From: Brachionus koreanus
Taxonomy: Eukaryota > Rotifera > Eurotatoria > Ploima > Brachionidae
Length of the DNA stretch: 64,000 nt
NCBI GenBank assembly: GCA_016987375.1
Contig: PJRA01000549.1
Location: forward strand, 62,001 to 126,000
Direction: 5' to 3'
The notes beneath the pieces were generated by a model that did no database searches, was not told the origin of the DNA, and worked only from the letters and a program-made list of their open reading frames with translations. The first letter of the stretch is position 1, and the number at the start of each line of letters is the position of its first letter. Shown here piece after piece: positions 1 through 10,552 of this stretch. Made by a program: the position numbers and the translations under genes.

Positions 1-714
1 AAACAACTCCTGCTTTGACTGATAAGATTAAATATTGCTAATTTTCTTTGAATATTTAACAGAACATGTTAATCTTAATCATATGGTTTAAACTAACAAA
101 CATTTTAACTTTAAGCAAAATAAAGCCCTTTAATAACCAAAATTATTGATATTTTGACCAAGTTTTGCTATTTTCCAATTCAAATTTTTACAAAAAACAA
201 TCCAATATTTTGCCTAAAATACTTGAATATAAAATAAAATATCGAATTGAAAAAAAAAATAAAAAAAAAATTGTATATACTCTTTGGTAATTAACTGGCT
301 CTAATTTTTCTCATTAATTCAAATTTGGTTCTTGCCACAATACTAGAATATTAATTAAAATTTACAAACAAATAGGTCAGTTTAGTTTGTTTTTTAAAAG
401 ATTATATTCTATAGTTGACTAAAACCATTTAATGAACATTAAATACAAAAACTAAACTAATGAAATCGATTTTATTGAATTTGAGAATAAAAATACAAAA
501 AAAACTAGGTTCAAATTTGGTTCAAAATTTGATGAAGAGAATAAAAACGGTATTTTATGATATATTTTGAAAATTGAAAACACACTTAAAAATTGAACAT
601 TGTGAAAAAAGGTTAAGGTTTTATTACAATGTAAATTTTATGATGATTTTAGTTCAAAAATTTCTAAATAAAATTTTAAAAAATTCAACTTGCTTAATTA
701 AATAATCTCGACCG
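1..714. other. Upstream non-coding stretch
   Basis: This AT-rich sequence with several poly-A and poly-T runs lies before the EXO1 start codon. I see no exon, repeat or RNA gene in it. It presumably contains the EXO1 promoter, but no TATA box or other element stands out from the background. Confidence 0.5.
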
Positions 715-3212
715 ATGGGCATCTCTGGTTTATTACCGTTTTTAAAAGAAGCATCTAGCAATGTAAATATAAAGCAGTTTGAAGGCGCTACAGTTGCTGT
801 TGATACATATTGCTGGATTTATCGTGGCGCATTCAGCTGCGCCGAGCAACTAGCACTCGGTCAACCAGCTGATGGGTAATTTTGATTGACAATTTTGAAA
901 TGACCACTCTTTATAGTAAAGCAATTATAGTCATGTAAAATATGTTCTTAAATATGTTCACAAGTTACTTGAATGGGGAATTAAACCAATTATGATATTT
1001 GATGGAAGTTGTCTACCCAGTAAAAAAGGAACTGAATTAAAGAGAAAAGAGTAGGAATTGTATAAGAAAAATTCACTATATGAATTGTTAAAAATGATTT
1101 TGATTTGAAATTCCTTTTTTTAAGATCCAAAGAAATGTATAGGAAAAAAGCAGCCCAATGTTTGGCCGAAGGACGAAAAAATGAAGCTAGGGAATTTTTT
1201 CAACGATGCATTGAATGTACACCTAAAATGGCTTTAGAAGTTATAAAAGTATTTTTTTTTGTTTTAAAAAAATTAAACAAATTTTGAATATTTTGTAAAT
1301 AGGCATTGCACAAACTAGGTGTTGATGTTTTAGTTGCTCCGTATGAAGCTGACGCTCAATTAGCTTATTTGAATAAGATTGATGTAGCTCAAATTATCAT
1401 TACTGAAGACTCAGATCTGATTTTATTTGGATGTGAGAAAGTAAACAAAATAAATAATTTAAAAACTAAAACAGTTCACTATAATGTATGCAAGATAATG
1501 TACAAACTGGATATTAACGGTTTTGGTCAATTGGTCCAGAAAGAGAAAATCATATCAATAACTCAATTTGATTCAGCAAACAATTTCGAACGATTTAGAT
1601 GGATGTGTATTCTAAGTGGCTGTGATTACTTGGAAAATTTACCCGGCATCGGTCTAGGTAAAGCCAAAAAATTACTCAAATCTATCACTAAGCCTGATAT
1701 AGATTATGTAATTTTGTTTCAACTTGATTAAATTCCATAATATTAAAAAATATTCAGATATTAAAACAAATGCCAAAAGTACTTAAAATGCCAAATTTGA
1801 TTATTACAAATGAATACATAGAGAGCTTTAAAAAAGCTGATAAAACATTTAAATATCAAATAGTTTTTGATCCGCTAAAGAGAAAATTGGTCTCATTGCA
1901 CACATATGGCCCTGAAATCGAACCTAATGAAGATGTTTCTTATGCTGGATTGTATATATATAGTTTATTTGAAAAAATTATAGTTTCTAATAATTTTTCA
2001 AAACAAGTTTCTATGATCAACTTCTTTCCATTCAACACTCTTATGGAAATATTGATGTTAACACAAGAGAAAAAGTCAATGATTTCAATCCGGACAATTG
2101 GAATGTAGACATTATAACTAAAAAACTTAGCTAAAGAATTAAATAATCTACTTAATTTTTAGTATAAGCCTCCAGCTAAATATGCAAATAATCCACCAGC
2201 ACATATGAAAAGCATCTGGTCAAAAAACTATGCAACATTTAAAAATTCTAATCCATTTTCAAAACTAACAGCTAAAAAAGACATGGCGAACTTATCGAGC
2301 ACAAATGGAATGTCCAAGACAATCAGCTCTAAGCCTCTGCTAACTGAAAACTCAGCAAACAAAAATAAAAGAAAATTAGAAAATTTAGAGACAAATAATG
2401 AAAAATTCGAATCTGAAGAAGGTAAAGAAAACATAAAGCGTATAAAGATGAATGATATTAGAGCCGATTTGGACTGCTTATTGGATGATTATTCGTCAAC
2501 CAAGCTACAAAATACTGAAATTGAATCATCGAGTGAATCAAGCGGATATTTTTCATCAAATTCGGCACCTGCATCAAATTGCATTGGATCTCCAATAATC
2601 AATAAATCTAGTCAATTGTTGGATAAGCTAAGCCAAGATGAAGAAAACAAAAGCCCTACGAATAAAGCTATTTCAATTCTAGAAAGGTATTAATAATTAA
2701 TTAATTAATCATTTATTTTTATAATTTATTTTCACTTAAGTCTTGAGACTGATTTTAAATATGAAAAAAATTTTAAATCAGAAATATTGAATTCTCCTAT
2801 TGTTACTGAAAAATCTTTCAGTTTTGACGAAAATTGTCAAAATAAGGAAAAAACTTGTTCATCTTTAAATCTTTTGAGCAAATTTTCAGCTAAAAAGACA
2901 AATAAATATTCAAAAAATTCAACTGTAGCGGAAAATGCTGATGATATTATCCCAATTGAAAAAGAAAAAATTGAGGTCTTACAAGTTAAACCTGATTCAC
3001 CGAATAAACAAAATGGAAAATCGATAATTGAAGACATACAAAAATTAAGTACTTCGAATGTTGTTGTGACAAAGTGCAATCAAAATATAAAAAATAATAA
3101 AAAAAATACTAATAAAACTCAAAATCAAACTGAAAATTCAAACATAAGACCAATAAGTGATTTTTTTAAAAATTATGAATATTCTAAATCTAGTTTAAAA
3201 CTAAACAAATAG
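715..3212 (+). CDS. EXO1: Exonuclease 1 (5'-3' exonuclease / flap endonuclease)
   Basis: EXO1 resects DNA 5'-3' in mismatch repair and double-strand break repair in the nucleus. Nine exons join in phase: 715-875, 931-1050, 1125-1248, 1303-1440, 1495-1707, 1758-1951, 2008-2104, 2163-2686 and 2741-3212, giving 680 residues (human about 846). The XPG-N domain starts MGISGLLPFLKE. The catalytic acidic residues are present: D30 in AVDTYCWI, D78 in IMIFDG, then PYEADAQLAYL, TEDSDLI and GCDYL. A helix-hairpin-helix follows (LPGIGLGKAKKLL). The C-terminal third is low-complexity, Ser/Lys/Asn-rich and poorly conserved, as in the family, and it ends with PISDFF, a weak PCNA-box-like motif. Intron 4 (1441-1494) is 54 bases without a stop, so it reads through as if coding, but removing it restores the family alignment. 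AATAAA signals lie at 3328 and 3339. Confidence 0.95.
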
Positions 3213-3504
3213 TTTGAATATTTCTAAAATAATTTGTATATTTCAATTTTTTACAGAACCGTGCATTATCCTATCTCTAAATATATGAAAAAATATTCTG
3301 CTACTAATAATAATTTTTGAATGAATGAATAAAACATAAATAAAGCAAGATAATTCAATTTCATTTTGTCAGGAAAAAAAATGTATTAGTTTTTGATTTT
3401 TTCTAACAACTTTGGATATTAAAATTATACTCAAATAAATGGTTCTAATTTTTATTTTTCTTTTTGAATAAACATTTTTGTCAAAAATTTCTTTAAAAAT
3501 ACCA

Positions 3505-3875
3505 ACCTTCAAATAAGAAGGCACAGAGGTGACCTTACTCATATGTTCAAAATTGTTTTTTTTGTTGTTTTATACCCTATTTTATCCTAGTAGATAATGG
3601 GGAGGAGCTCATCTCCTTTTCAAGTACCTTTTTGAGCAACAGCTCCGATCTGACACAGAGAGTTGACCATCTACACTACAAAATTTTACCCANNNNNNNN
3701 NNNNNNNNNNNNNNNNNNNNNNNNNNNNNNNNNNNNNNNNNNNNNNNNNNNNNTTAAACATGTACCCCGTATTTCAGAGATATTTTGAAGATTTTTCCAC
3801 CCTCAGTGTGTTTTGAACCTTCGATCCTTTGCTTGCATGACTAACACACAAACCACTCGGCTATACCGGCTTCAA
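3505..3875 (-). repeat. tRNA-derived SINE, interrupted by an assembly gap
   Basis: Read on the minus strand from 3870, the sequence begins like a tRNA. It has GCCGGTA, then a near-perfect pol III A box (TAGCCGAGTGG), and 33 bases later a B box (GGTTCAAAAC). The body then continues past the tRNA length through the N gap to about 3505. It is clearly less AT-rich than its surroundings. The head does not pair as a full tRNA cloverleaf with a 3' acceptor strand, so I call it a SINE and not a tRNA gene. The 3' boundary is approximate. Confidence 0.7.
3693..3753. other. Assembly gap (61 N)
   Basis: This run of N falls inside the SINE-like sequence, which fits an assembly break at a repeated element. 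Confidence 0.98.
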
Positions 3876-3904
3876 AATTGTTAACAAACTAGAAATTGTA
3901 AATC

Positions 3905-4235
3905 TTGTGAATGACCCTTGTCTAAATAATAAGAAAAGAAAATATAATGTCAGATCTTGCAAAAGAACTATTTACAGGAAGAAAATGAAATATTTTCAAC
4001 CAAGATTTATAATATTGATTGATAATTTCCTGACAAACAACTTGTGACAACTTGGAACAAACTATCAACAGATATTGTAAATGCACAGAGTTTAAATAGT
4101 TTTAAGGCAAAACTGGACGCCTTGATTAAGGATTATTTTTGTTGAGGCGACAGCTACAGCCCTAAAGGGATCTAGTTGAACTTGGCATAGTTCAAGTTGC
4201 TGTTCTATAATTACTACTACTACTACTGCTACTAA
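3905..4235 (+). mobile_element. CR1-like non-LTR retrotransposon, 3' end only
   Basis: From 4053 to the stop at 4145 the frame reads WNKLSTDIVNAQSLNSFKAK and on, which is the usual extreme C-terminus of the ORF2 reverse transcriptase of CR1/Jockey-type LINEs. Upstream to about 3905 a degraded and partly frameshifted match continues. After the stop comes a short 3' UTR with a hairpin (TTGAACT-loop-AGTTCAA, 4172-4191 region) and a TAC trinucleotide tail at 4211-4234. It is 5'-truncated and dead. Confidence 0.75.
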
Positions 4236-4239
4236 AATA

Positions 4240-5270
4240 TTATAAAACCTTAATTAAAAAATTTAAAAAGTAATGGAAATTTCACATCAAATCATCTGAT
4301 ATCAGTTAAAATAATTTTTTGTCCTATTCTTATATCAACTGATACTAGCTAATATCAAATGATATTAACTAATCTTAATAAAAAAAAATAAAAAAATTTG
4401 ATTTTTATATGAAAATTCCTTAGTGCAAAAATAATACTTTCTAAAATAAAACTAATAAGACCTCTTAGATTCAGGTAAGTCAGACAGAGGAACGATAACC
4501 TCAAGAAATGCACTGAAATAAAAAGTAAACTTTGCTTATCCGAAAATTAAATCTCAAAAATGATTATCATCATTAATAGACGAAATCGTTAAATTGATTT
4601 CGGTTGAAAATACTCTTAAGAAACAAGGAATCAACCTATGAAGGCCAATAATACTTTTTGTTATTCGAAACCAATAGAGTTTAAATTATGGTTGTATTTT
4701 AAAATTAATACTTTTGAATCTCATACATCTAACTTGATTTTTAAAAATTGAATCTTTATTTTTCTAAAAATTTCAAGCAAAGTAAAACTTTCAATCATTT
4801 CTCAATTTTCTCTTTTTTCTGATGAATTTCATGTGCGAAATTTCATTCCATAACAGATTAGTATTTTTTATAATTCAAAAATTAAAAGTTTAAAGATTAT
4901 TTAAATTAAAATGCAATCAAATTTCGCATCCTTAAACCAAAACTTAAATTTTATTAGTATTTCATATTTTCCAAGTTAGATTCTCATCTTAGGCAATAAA
5001 TCATAGGGATTTAAAAATCAGTAATTGATTTCACCATCAAAATATCTGTTTTGAAAAAGAGGATCAAAATACGAATAATTTGCGATTAAGTGGATTTAAA
5101 AAGCAAATCATTTCTACTAATAAAATTTTCAAATAAAAAAAAAAAATTTTTATTATTTAATTTTTTTTCTTTTAATTTTAAATTTACAAAAAAAAAGTTT
5201 AAAAGAATTGATACAAATTGATATTTTAGTTTTTTTTATTTTAAGTTATTCTTAGATTTTTATTTTTATT
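4240..5270. other. Intergenic stretch
   Basis: This is AT-rich sequence with no exon, RNA gene or repeat that I can recognise. Confidence 0.5.
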
Positions 5271-5276
5271 TCAAAA

Positions 5277-5582
5277 TTTTACCAAAAAGTGTGTAATTTT
5301 ACGTAAAATTAAAGTAAGAAACGGTAAGCAATATTGAGTTTTTATTATTTTTTCAGAATAAAATTATTTCAATTTTATTGAAAAATGTTCAATTTTTACA
5401 TTTTTCTTACCAAAAACCTGATTTTTTATCCTTAAGCATTTTGGGATGTTTTTACCAAAATTTACGTCTTTTAATGTAAGCTTACGTAATTTTACGTAAA
5501 ATTAAATGTTCTTACCAACTAAAATTAACGTTAGATTACGTAAGCTTACCAAAAATAATGTAAAATTACGTAATTTAGACCA
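5277..5582. repeat. Tract of ACGT-centred palindromes and TTACCAAAA repeats
   Basis: The same 16-base perfect palindrome, AATTTTACGTAAAATT, occurs at 5295-5310 and 5488-5503. A related 14-base palindrome, AAATTACGTAATTT, lies at 5563-5576, and TTACGTAAGCTTACC-type variants lie between. TTACCAAAA or a close variant recurs about five times. This looks like a degraded palindromic repeat or a decayed inverted-repeat transposon. The boundaries are approximate. Confidence 0.55.
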
Positions 5583-5744
5583 TTCTGGAAAGTTTATAAA
5601 AGCACTGTAAATAGATAGTATTAACAATTATGAGACTAAAAAAAAACATTTTTTTTATCAAAATTTGTTTATTTTTTTTATATTGTATTTTCTTATCAAG
5701 AAAAAATTTTCAGTTAATTTTCCGTTGTTTTGAAGGCAGCATTT

Positions 5745-6230
5745 TACTTCTCTAAAGTCAAAAAGTTAGATAATAAAAAATTTCAAAGAAGGACTTACAA
5801 GATTGGGACTAATGACACTAAAGAGATAAACGTAGAAACTTAATTTTGACATTCAAGATAAAGAACGTTCTAAGTAAAATTCATCTACAGAATCCGTACA
5901 TTAAAAGCCGCGTACTCTAATCTAATGATCAATTCGAGGACATCCAAAAAGACCGACCAAACATCTGATAAGAAATAAATATAGAAATAGCTTCTCGACA
6001 AATCGAGTGGTAAACGAGTGGAATAAATTACCAGATGAAGTATCTGAAGCAAAATCCAAAAATGAATTTAAAAACAAACTAGATATTTGAAACTAAATTA
6101 ATTAATTTTTTCTATTAACATATTTTGTCATTATAAAGGTTTATGTTAGAACCAGACAGCTACCATAGCAAGGCACTTATCGCATTGCTTCGCAGTTAGT
6201 CTGCTGTAGAGTATTATTGTTATTTTTTAA
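5745..6230 (+). mobile_element. CR1-like non-LTR retrotransposon, 3' end only
   Basis: Degraded frames from about 5750 resemble the region downstream of the RT domain (GLTRLGLMTLKR, then NLILTFKIKNVL). From 5985 to the stop at 6088-6090 an intact frame reads FSTNRVVNEWNKLPDEVSEA and on, the ORF2 C-terminus. The 3' UTR ends in a GC-richer hairpin-like segment (6150-6212) and a TATTATTGTTATT tail. It is 5'-truncated, and a different subfamily from the copy at 3905-4235. Confidence 0.8.
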
Positions 6231-6249
6231 AAAGTACCCTCTGAGGTGT

Positions 6250-7592
6250 CGTTAAATCACTATTACAAAAAATGTTAGAATACTTTTATAATATTTTGAC
6301 GTAATTTTATTATGCTTTTACAAAATGTTTAAATGATGTTAAAACCCTTTCTTTTTTAATTTGTTTGCTAAATTGCTCTTTTCGCACGGCGCTAATTAAT
6401 TGTATATTTATACTTATGCTTAAATTTAAATTTTTAAATCAATTCTATTTAATATTTCTTTTTTTATTTTATTTAATTCATGTAACTTAAAGATTTGGAT
6501 ACTCAGAGTGGCTACTTTCATATTCATTTATTTAGAAATAAATATTAGATAATAATGCTAATAGTTTATTAAACATTTCAATGTACATGTAAATGGTTAT
6601 GTTAGAGTAAATTTGTAAGTCATAATTTTTTTGAGTATGAAGCTGACAATTTGATACAAGTTTTATGAAAAGTTGATCCTTTCTTTTAAATAGAAATTAT
6701 AGTTTTCAGAGAAGTTTGATTGTTTTGAGTAAATCTTGATAAATCAATCAACAAGTAGTCGAGGTGGATTCTGTTTTTAGTCACTAAAACAGATTTGCAA
6801 AAGTTAGCCTTGCTTTTATTTTGAGTAGCTTTAATTTTCTAATGATGGCGAATTTGGTCATGACTCATGAGTCTGGTTATATTATTTTAAGATTGAAAAA
6901 ACTTATTTGAACAATTATTAGTTATTTAAATTAATCTTAATATTAATAAATTATTACAATCTGAATACAAACCGACTAGCTGAAATTGGAGTTTATTCGG
7001 TTTTTATCATATTTTAAAAAAGAGTTGAGTAAATGCCATATTTCATTTTAAACAGTTTGTTCAGTTTATTAAATATTAAATATTTAGTATTGTTTTATAT
7101 CTTTGAAAAAATTTATTGTTGAAAATTTTAAAATTTAAACAAATAGACTTTTAATTACGATGTTTATTCTTGATTAATAAATAAAATTTTTTGTCAAATA
7201 AGATGCTTCTTCCCTAATGAAAAAAAAATTTTGATAATCAAATCTCCAGGTTTTTTTTAACATCTTTTATTATTTCGTCCAAAGCTAATTAATTTTTTAA
7301 TATTGTCAAATATTGTTAAGGATTCATCATTTACAAAATGAACAAAATGAACATATTTTCATTACCTTTCTCTTTTATTAACTTATTTTAAATAATTTTT
7401 AGCAATCTGAAAACAAAAAGGAAAAAAATAAATAAACAAAGTTTTTTAAAAATGATAATCATTTTATTTAGACTGAATAAATAAATGAATACAAAAAAAA
7501 AGTTTATAAAATAAACATTAAATTTACAATATAAAATAAAATAAAATAAATAAACAAAACTCTAATTATTTCTGATTTTTGGAATAAATCGA
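6250..7592. other. Intergenic stretch and GPCR 3' flank
   Basis: This AT-rich sequence has no recognisable exon or repeat. The last few hundred bases will contain the 3' UTR of the minus-strand GPCR gene. Confidence 0.5.
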
Positions 7593-9013
7593 CTAGTAAA
7601 GATTGTTTAAAAAATTCAAACTTTTAAATCTTACTTTTGAATAAGTTGTAAGAGTTAAATAAACTAAAAAATTAGCCGAATAGTTCATTAATTTTATAAT
7701 GTACAAAATATCAAACAAAATATTTAGTCTAAATGATCTATAATCTTGGCAAAATAAATCTAAAATGATATCTGATTTTTTCACTAAATTACCAAGGCGA
7801 ATTTCCACAAAATTACTAATCAATTCTGTTATATCAAAATAATGAAATAAATAAATTTTGAGTAAAGCCTCTGGTATGACTAGTACAAGAAAAGACAATG
7901 AAAATAACATCAAAAAAGCCAGCTTTATTTCGCGCTTTTTTTTCACTACTTTTTTATACTGGTGGCTTGCTTTAATTTTTGCCAAAGCGGTAAAGCTTCT
8001 TGATGAGCACAAAGATGCTGACTGGGAGTATTCATCATATGTGGTCGATATTGAAATTAATTCATCATCATTTATTAAACAAAATAGATTATTGTCGCTG
8101 GTTCTTAACTGTTTCACTCCAGATTCATTTCTAAATGAACTTGATTGAGAAAGTCGGTTTCTGGAACGATTTATTTTAAATTCATAAAATTTTCCAGATC
8201 GAATCATCTGACGTCTTTGGATTATTTTATAGAATACAATTGAATTACAAGTGATTACAATTACACTTGGTAAGAGTACCAAAAATATTAGTTGATGAAT
8301 ATAAAAATGGAATTTAATTAATAAATCGGAATCGGTATTCTCGTAAGATGCACATTTGAAAGAATAAAGACATTTTTTAATCTCTATATTTTTCATATTG
8401 AAGCATTTTGATTTTATTATTATAAGCCTAAGTGATTGAAAAATGAGCGAAAAGAATAAGATCAAGCAGCAAATAAATTTTGTCCGAGCAACACTGAATA
8501 TGTGTCGAATCAAAAGTGGACAACTTACTGCTACGCATCTTTCAATTGAAAAAGCACATATAAGCCAAGCAGATGTCAAATGAAATGAGGCTTTTATTGA
8601 CTCCAAAAGTTTACAACTAAAATAATTTGGATCGTAAAAATAATCAAAATTTCCATAAATTAGCAAGTCATTTAAGGATTTTATAAATTCGACCACTAAA
8701 CAAACACTGTCCGTGATGCATAAAAATTTAAAATAGAATATGTAAGATGAACGTTTAAGTGAAATTAGTGAATTTAAAAGACAAAAACAAACTATGTTGA
8801 TCAAAATTCCACTTGAACCAATTATTAAAGCTCCTTTTTTTAAAAAAAATTATTTTTTAAGTCTTAATATAAAAATTTGGAAAACGAACCTATTTTTGTT
8901 GTCCACCAGGACCAATATCCTCTATTGCAGGTATCTTCAAAGTTTGAATTGGACCAGTTTATGAAATGATTATCAGAAAAATTTTGACGGATTGTTGGTG
9001 TTAAAAAAAACAT
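7593..9013 (-). CDS. Orphan rhodopsin-like (class A) G-protein-coupled receptor
   Basis: Two exons, 9013-8890 and 8833-7593, join in phase to give 454 residues. The N-terminus has possible N-glycosylation sites (NFS, NWS). TM1 contains [18 protein letters not shown] Cys at the start of TM3 (FSCKLL) can pair with a Cys in loop 2. The TM3 DRY motif is ERC ([12 protein letters not shown]). TM7 carries NYSANFLVY in place of NPxxY, the form common in invertebrate peptide receptors. Loop 3 is long, Ser-rich and basic before TM6 ([14 protein letters not shown]). I infer a neuropeptide-type receptor at the plasma membrane, and the ligand cannot be read from sequence. The start ATG lies 17 bases downstream of the motif at 9030-9045. 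Confidence 0.85.
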
Positions 9014-9029
9014 AGCAATTTAAATTAAT

Positions 9030-9045
9030 CGTCTAGGTACTGTTC
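9030..9045 (-). promoter_or_regulatory. 16-base motif shared with the KMT2C/D upstream region
   Basis: On the minus strand this reads GAACAGTACCTAGACG, 17 bases before the GPCR start codon. The same motif with one change (GAACAGTACCTGGACG) occurs at 59752-59767, also on the minus strand and upstream of KMT2C/D. It may be a promoter or 5' UTR element. The function is inferred from position only. Confidence 0.35.
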
Positions 9046-10552
9046 CTGTTGATTCAATAAAAAAAAAACTGTTAGATAAATTTCAAGATTTATTTATTGT
9101 ACTGCCAATTTTTTTTTATTTTATTAGTGAATTATTTTTATTAAATAATAATAAAATTCAATTAATCAAATTGAAAAAATGAGGAAAACATAAATAAAAA
9201 AATAGAAATTTATTAATTAAATTTGATTTTTATGTTTATTTTGGAAGATTGTCTGCTAGGAGTAGGTTTCGATTTTAAATATTGCGCTGTTTTCAGAGTA
9301 TTTTATGATCATGTTTTAAAAGTTTCCTTGTTCTAAGCATGATTAATAGCTGAGAACTTTAGAAGGCTTATAAATAGAAATAAATGTCTTAATCTAATAA
9401 AGATAGCGCTTTATTGAAATGAAAAAATTTACAATTTTATTTCGTAGTTTTTTTTACTTAAATCTAATGCTTTGAAATGTGATATAATTACGAACGAAGT
9501 CTTTCGAATGTTTAATTTAATTATATAGATTTTCATACTTTTAAACAAAGTCTAAAGCAGTTTAATAAATTTTTTAGTTATCAAAATTTGATTAAATTAG
9601 ATTGATAGAGTAAGCTTTTTTTCTTCAAAATGCTTGATGAATATTCCTTTTTAAAGGCTAATTTGATTTTTTTACAGATACAGCGGTATCATAAGTATGT
9701 TATTTAAAAAAAATTTTTCTTTGAAAAAAATGGCAATCTTTTATTTATGAAAAATGAGAAAATAAAAATAGAATTTTCATTTAAGCGAAAAATTTTATAA
9801 AGAAATAATTACTAAAAAACTTATTAAATTTTTAAACATTTGACAGTTTATCTAGATAACTTAAAAGAACTTAAAAGAACGCAAATTTAAAAGAACAAAT
9901 TTGCGTTTGTAAGTTCAATGAGCCAAAATAAATGTCTATAAAAAGCCTTAAATGCATTAATTAGTTACTAGTAGTAAAATATTTTTTATTTTACCTTTGT
10001 CATTAGCAAATAATTTAAATTAAAAAATATTCTATTGATATAAAAACTCAAAATTTCAAAAAACTTAATAACCCTTTAATTTAATAACCCTTTCTCAGTA
10101 GATGGCTCAATTTACTCTTCGAGATTTTTTTTTGCTTACAACGATTTAAAATAATTAATAAATAGAAAATAAAGAAAGTATTCAAAATTATGAAGTTCAA
10201 TGTTGGTGCCTTTTGATGCCCTACTCTAGAATCTAATAAATAAGTGATGAAAAATTGCATAGATATTAACTCTTTTTAAGTTTCTGTTTCGAGCAAAAGC
10301 TCTTTGAGAGTAAAAAAAATATTTAAATTCTTTTGCTTTTACTTTTAATTATTAGATTTCTTATTACTTATTTGTTCGAAAACAATTTTATTAAATTGCT
10401 GAAAATAAATACTTTGGAGTTTCGTTTTTTTCGTTAATCTATTTAAACGAAAAAAATAAAAAAAAATTGAAAATTTTTCTATATTTTAATTTTATTATAA
10501 ATTAAAAATTGAAATTTTTTTATAAAAAAAAATAATTTTTAAATCATTGGCA
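9046..10552. other. Intergenic stretch between GPCR and CPSF2
   Basis: AT-rich with no recognisable exon. There is one small hairpin at 9879-9906 (ACGCAAATTT, 8-base loop, AAATTTGCGT). The part next to 10553 will include the CPSF2 3' UTR. Confidence 0.5.

Noticed and set aside
3520..3540. GAGTAAGGTCAC shared between the SINE and the LINE at 16920-17245
   Set aside because: The 12-base match lies in opposite orientation relative to each element's sense strand, so it does not support a shared SINE/LINE 3' tail.
3796..3870. tRNA gene on the minus strand
   Set aside because: A and B boxes are present, but there is no matching 3' acceptor strand and the sequence continues as a longer element, so SINE is the better call.
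7858..8148. 96-codon plus-strand open frame
   Set aside because: It is antisense to the GPCR exon, and the minus-strand frame carries the family motifs.
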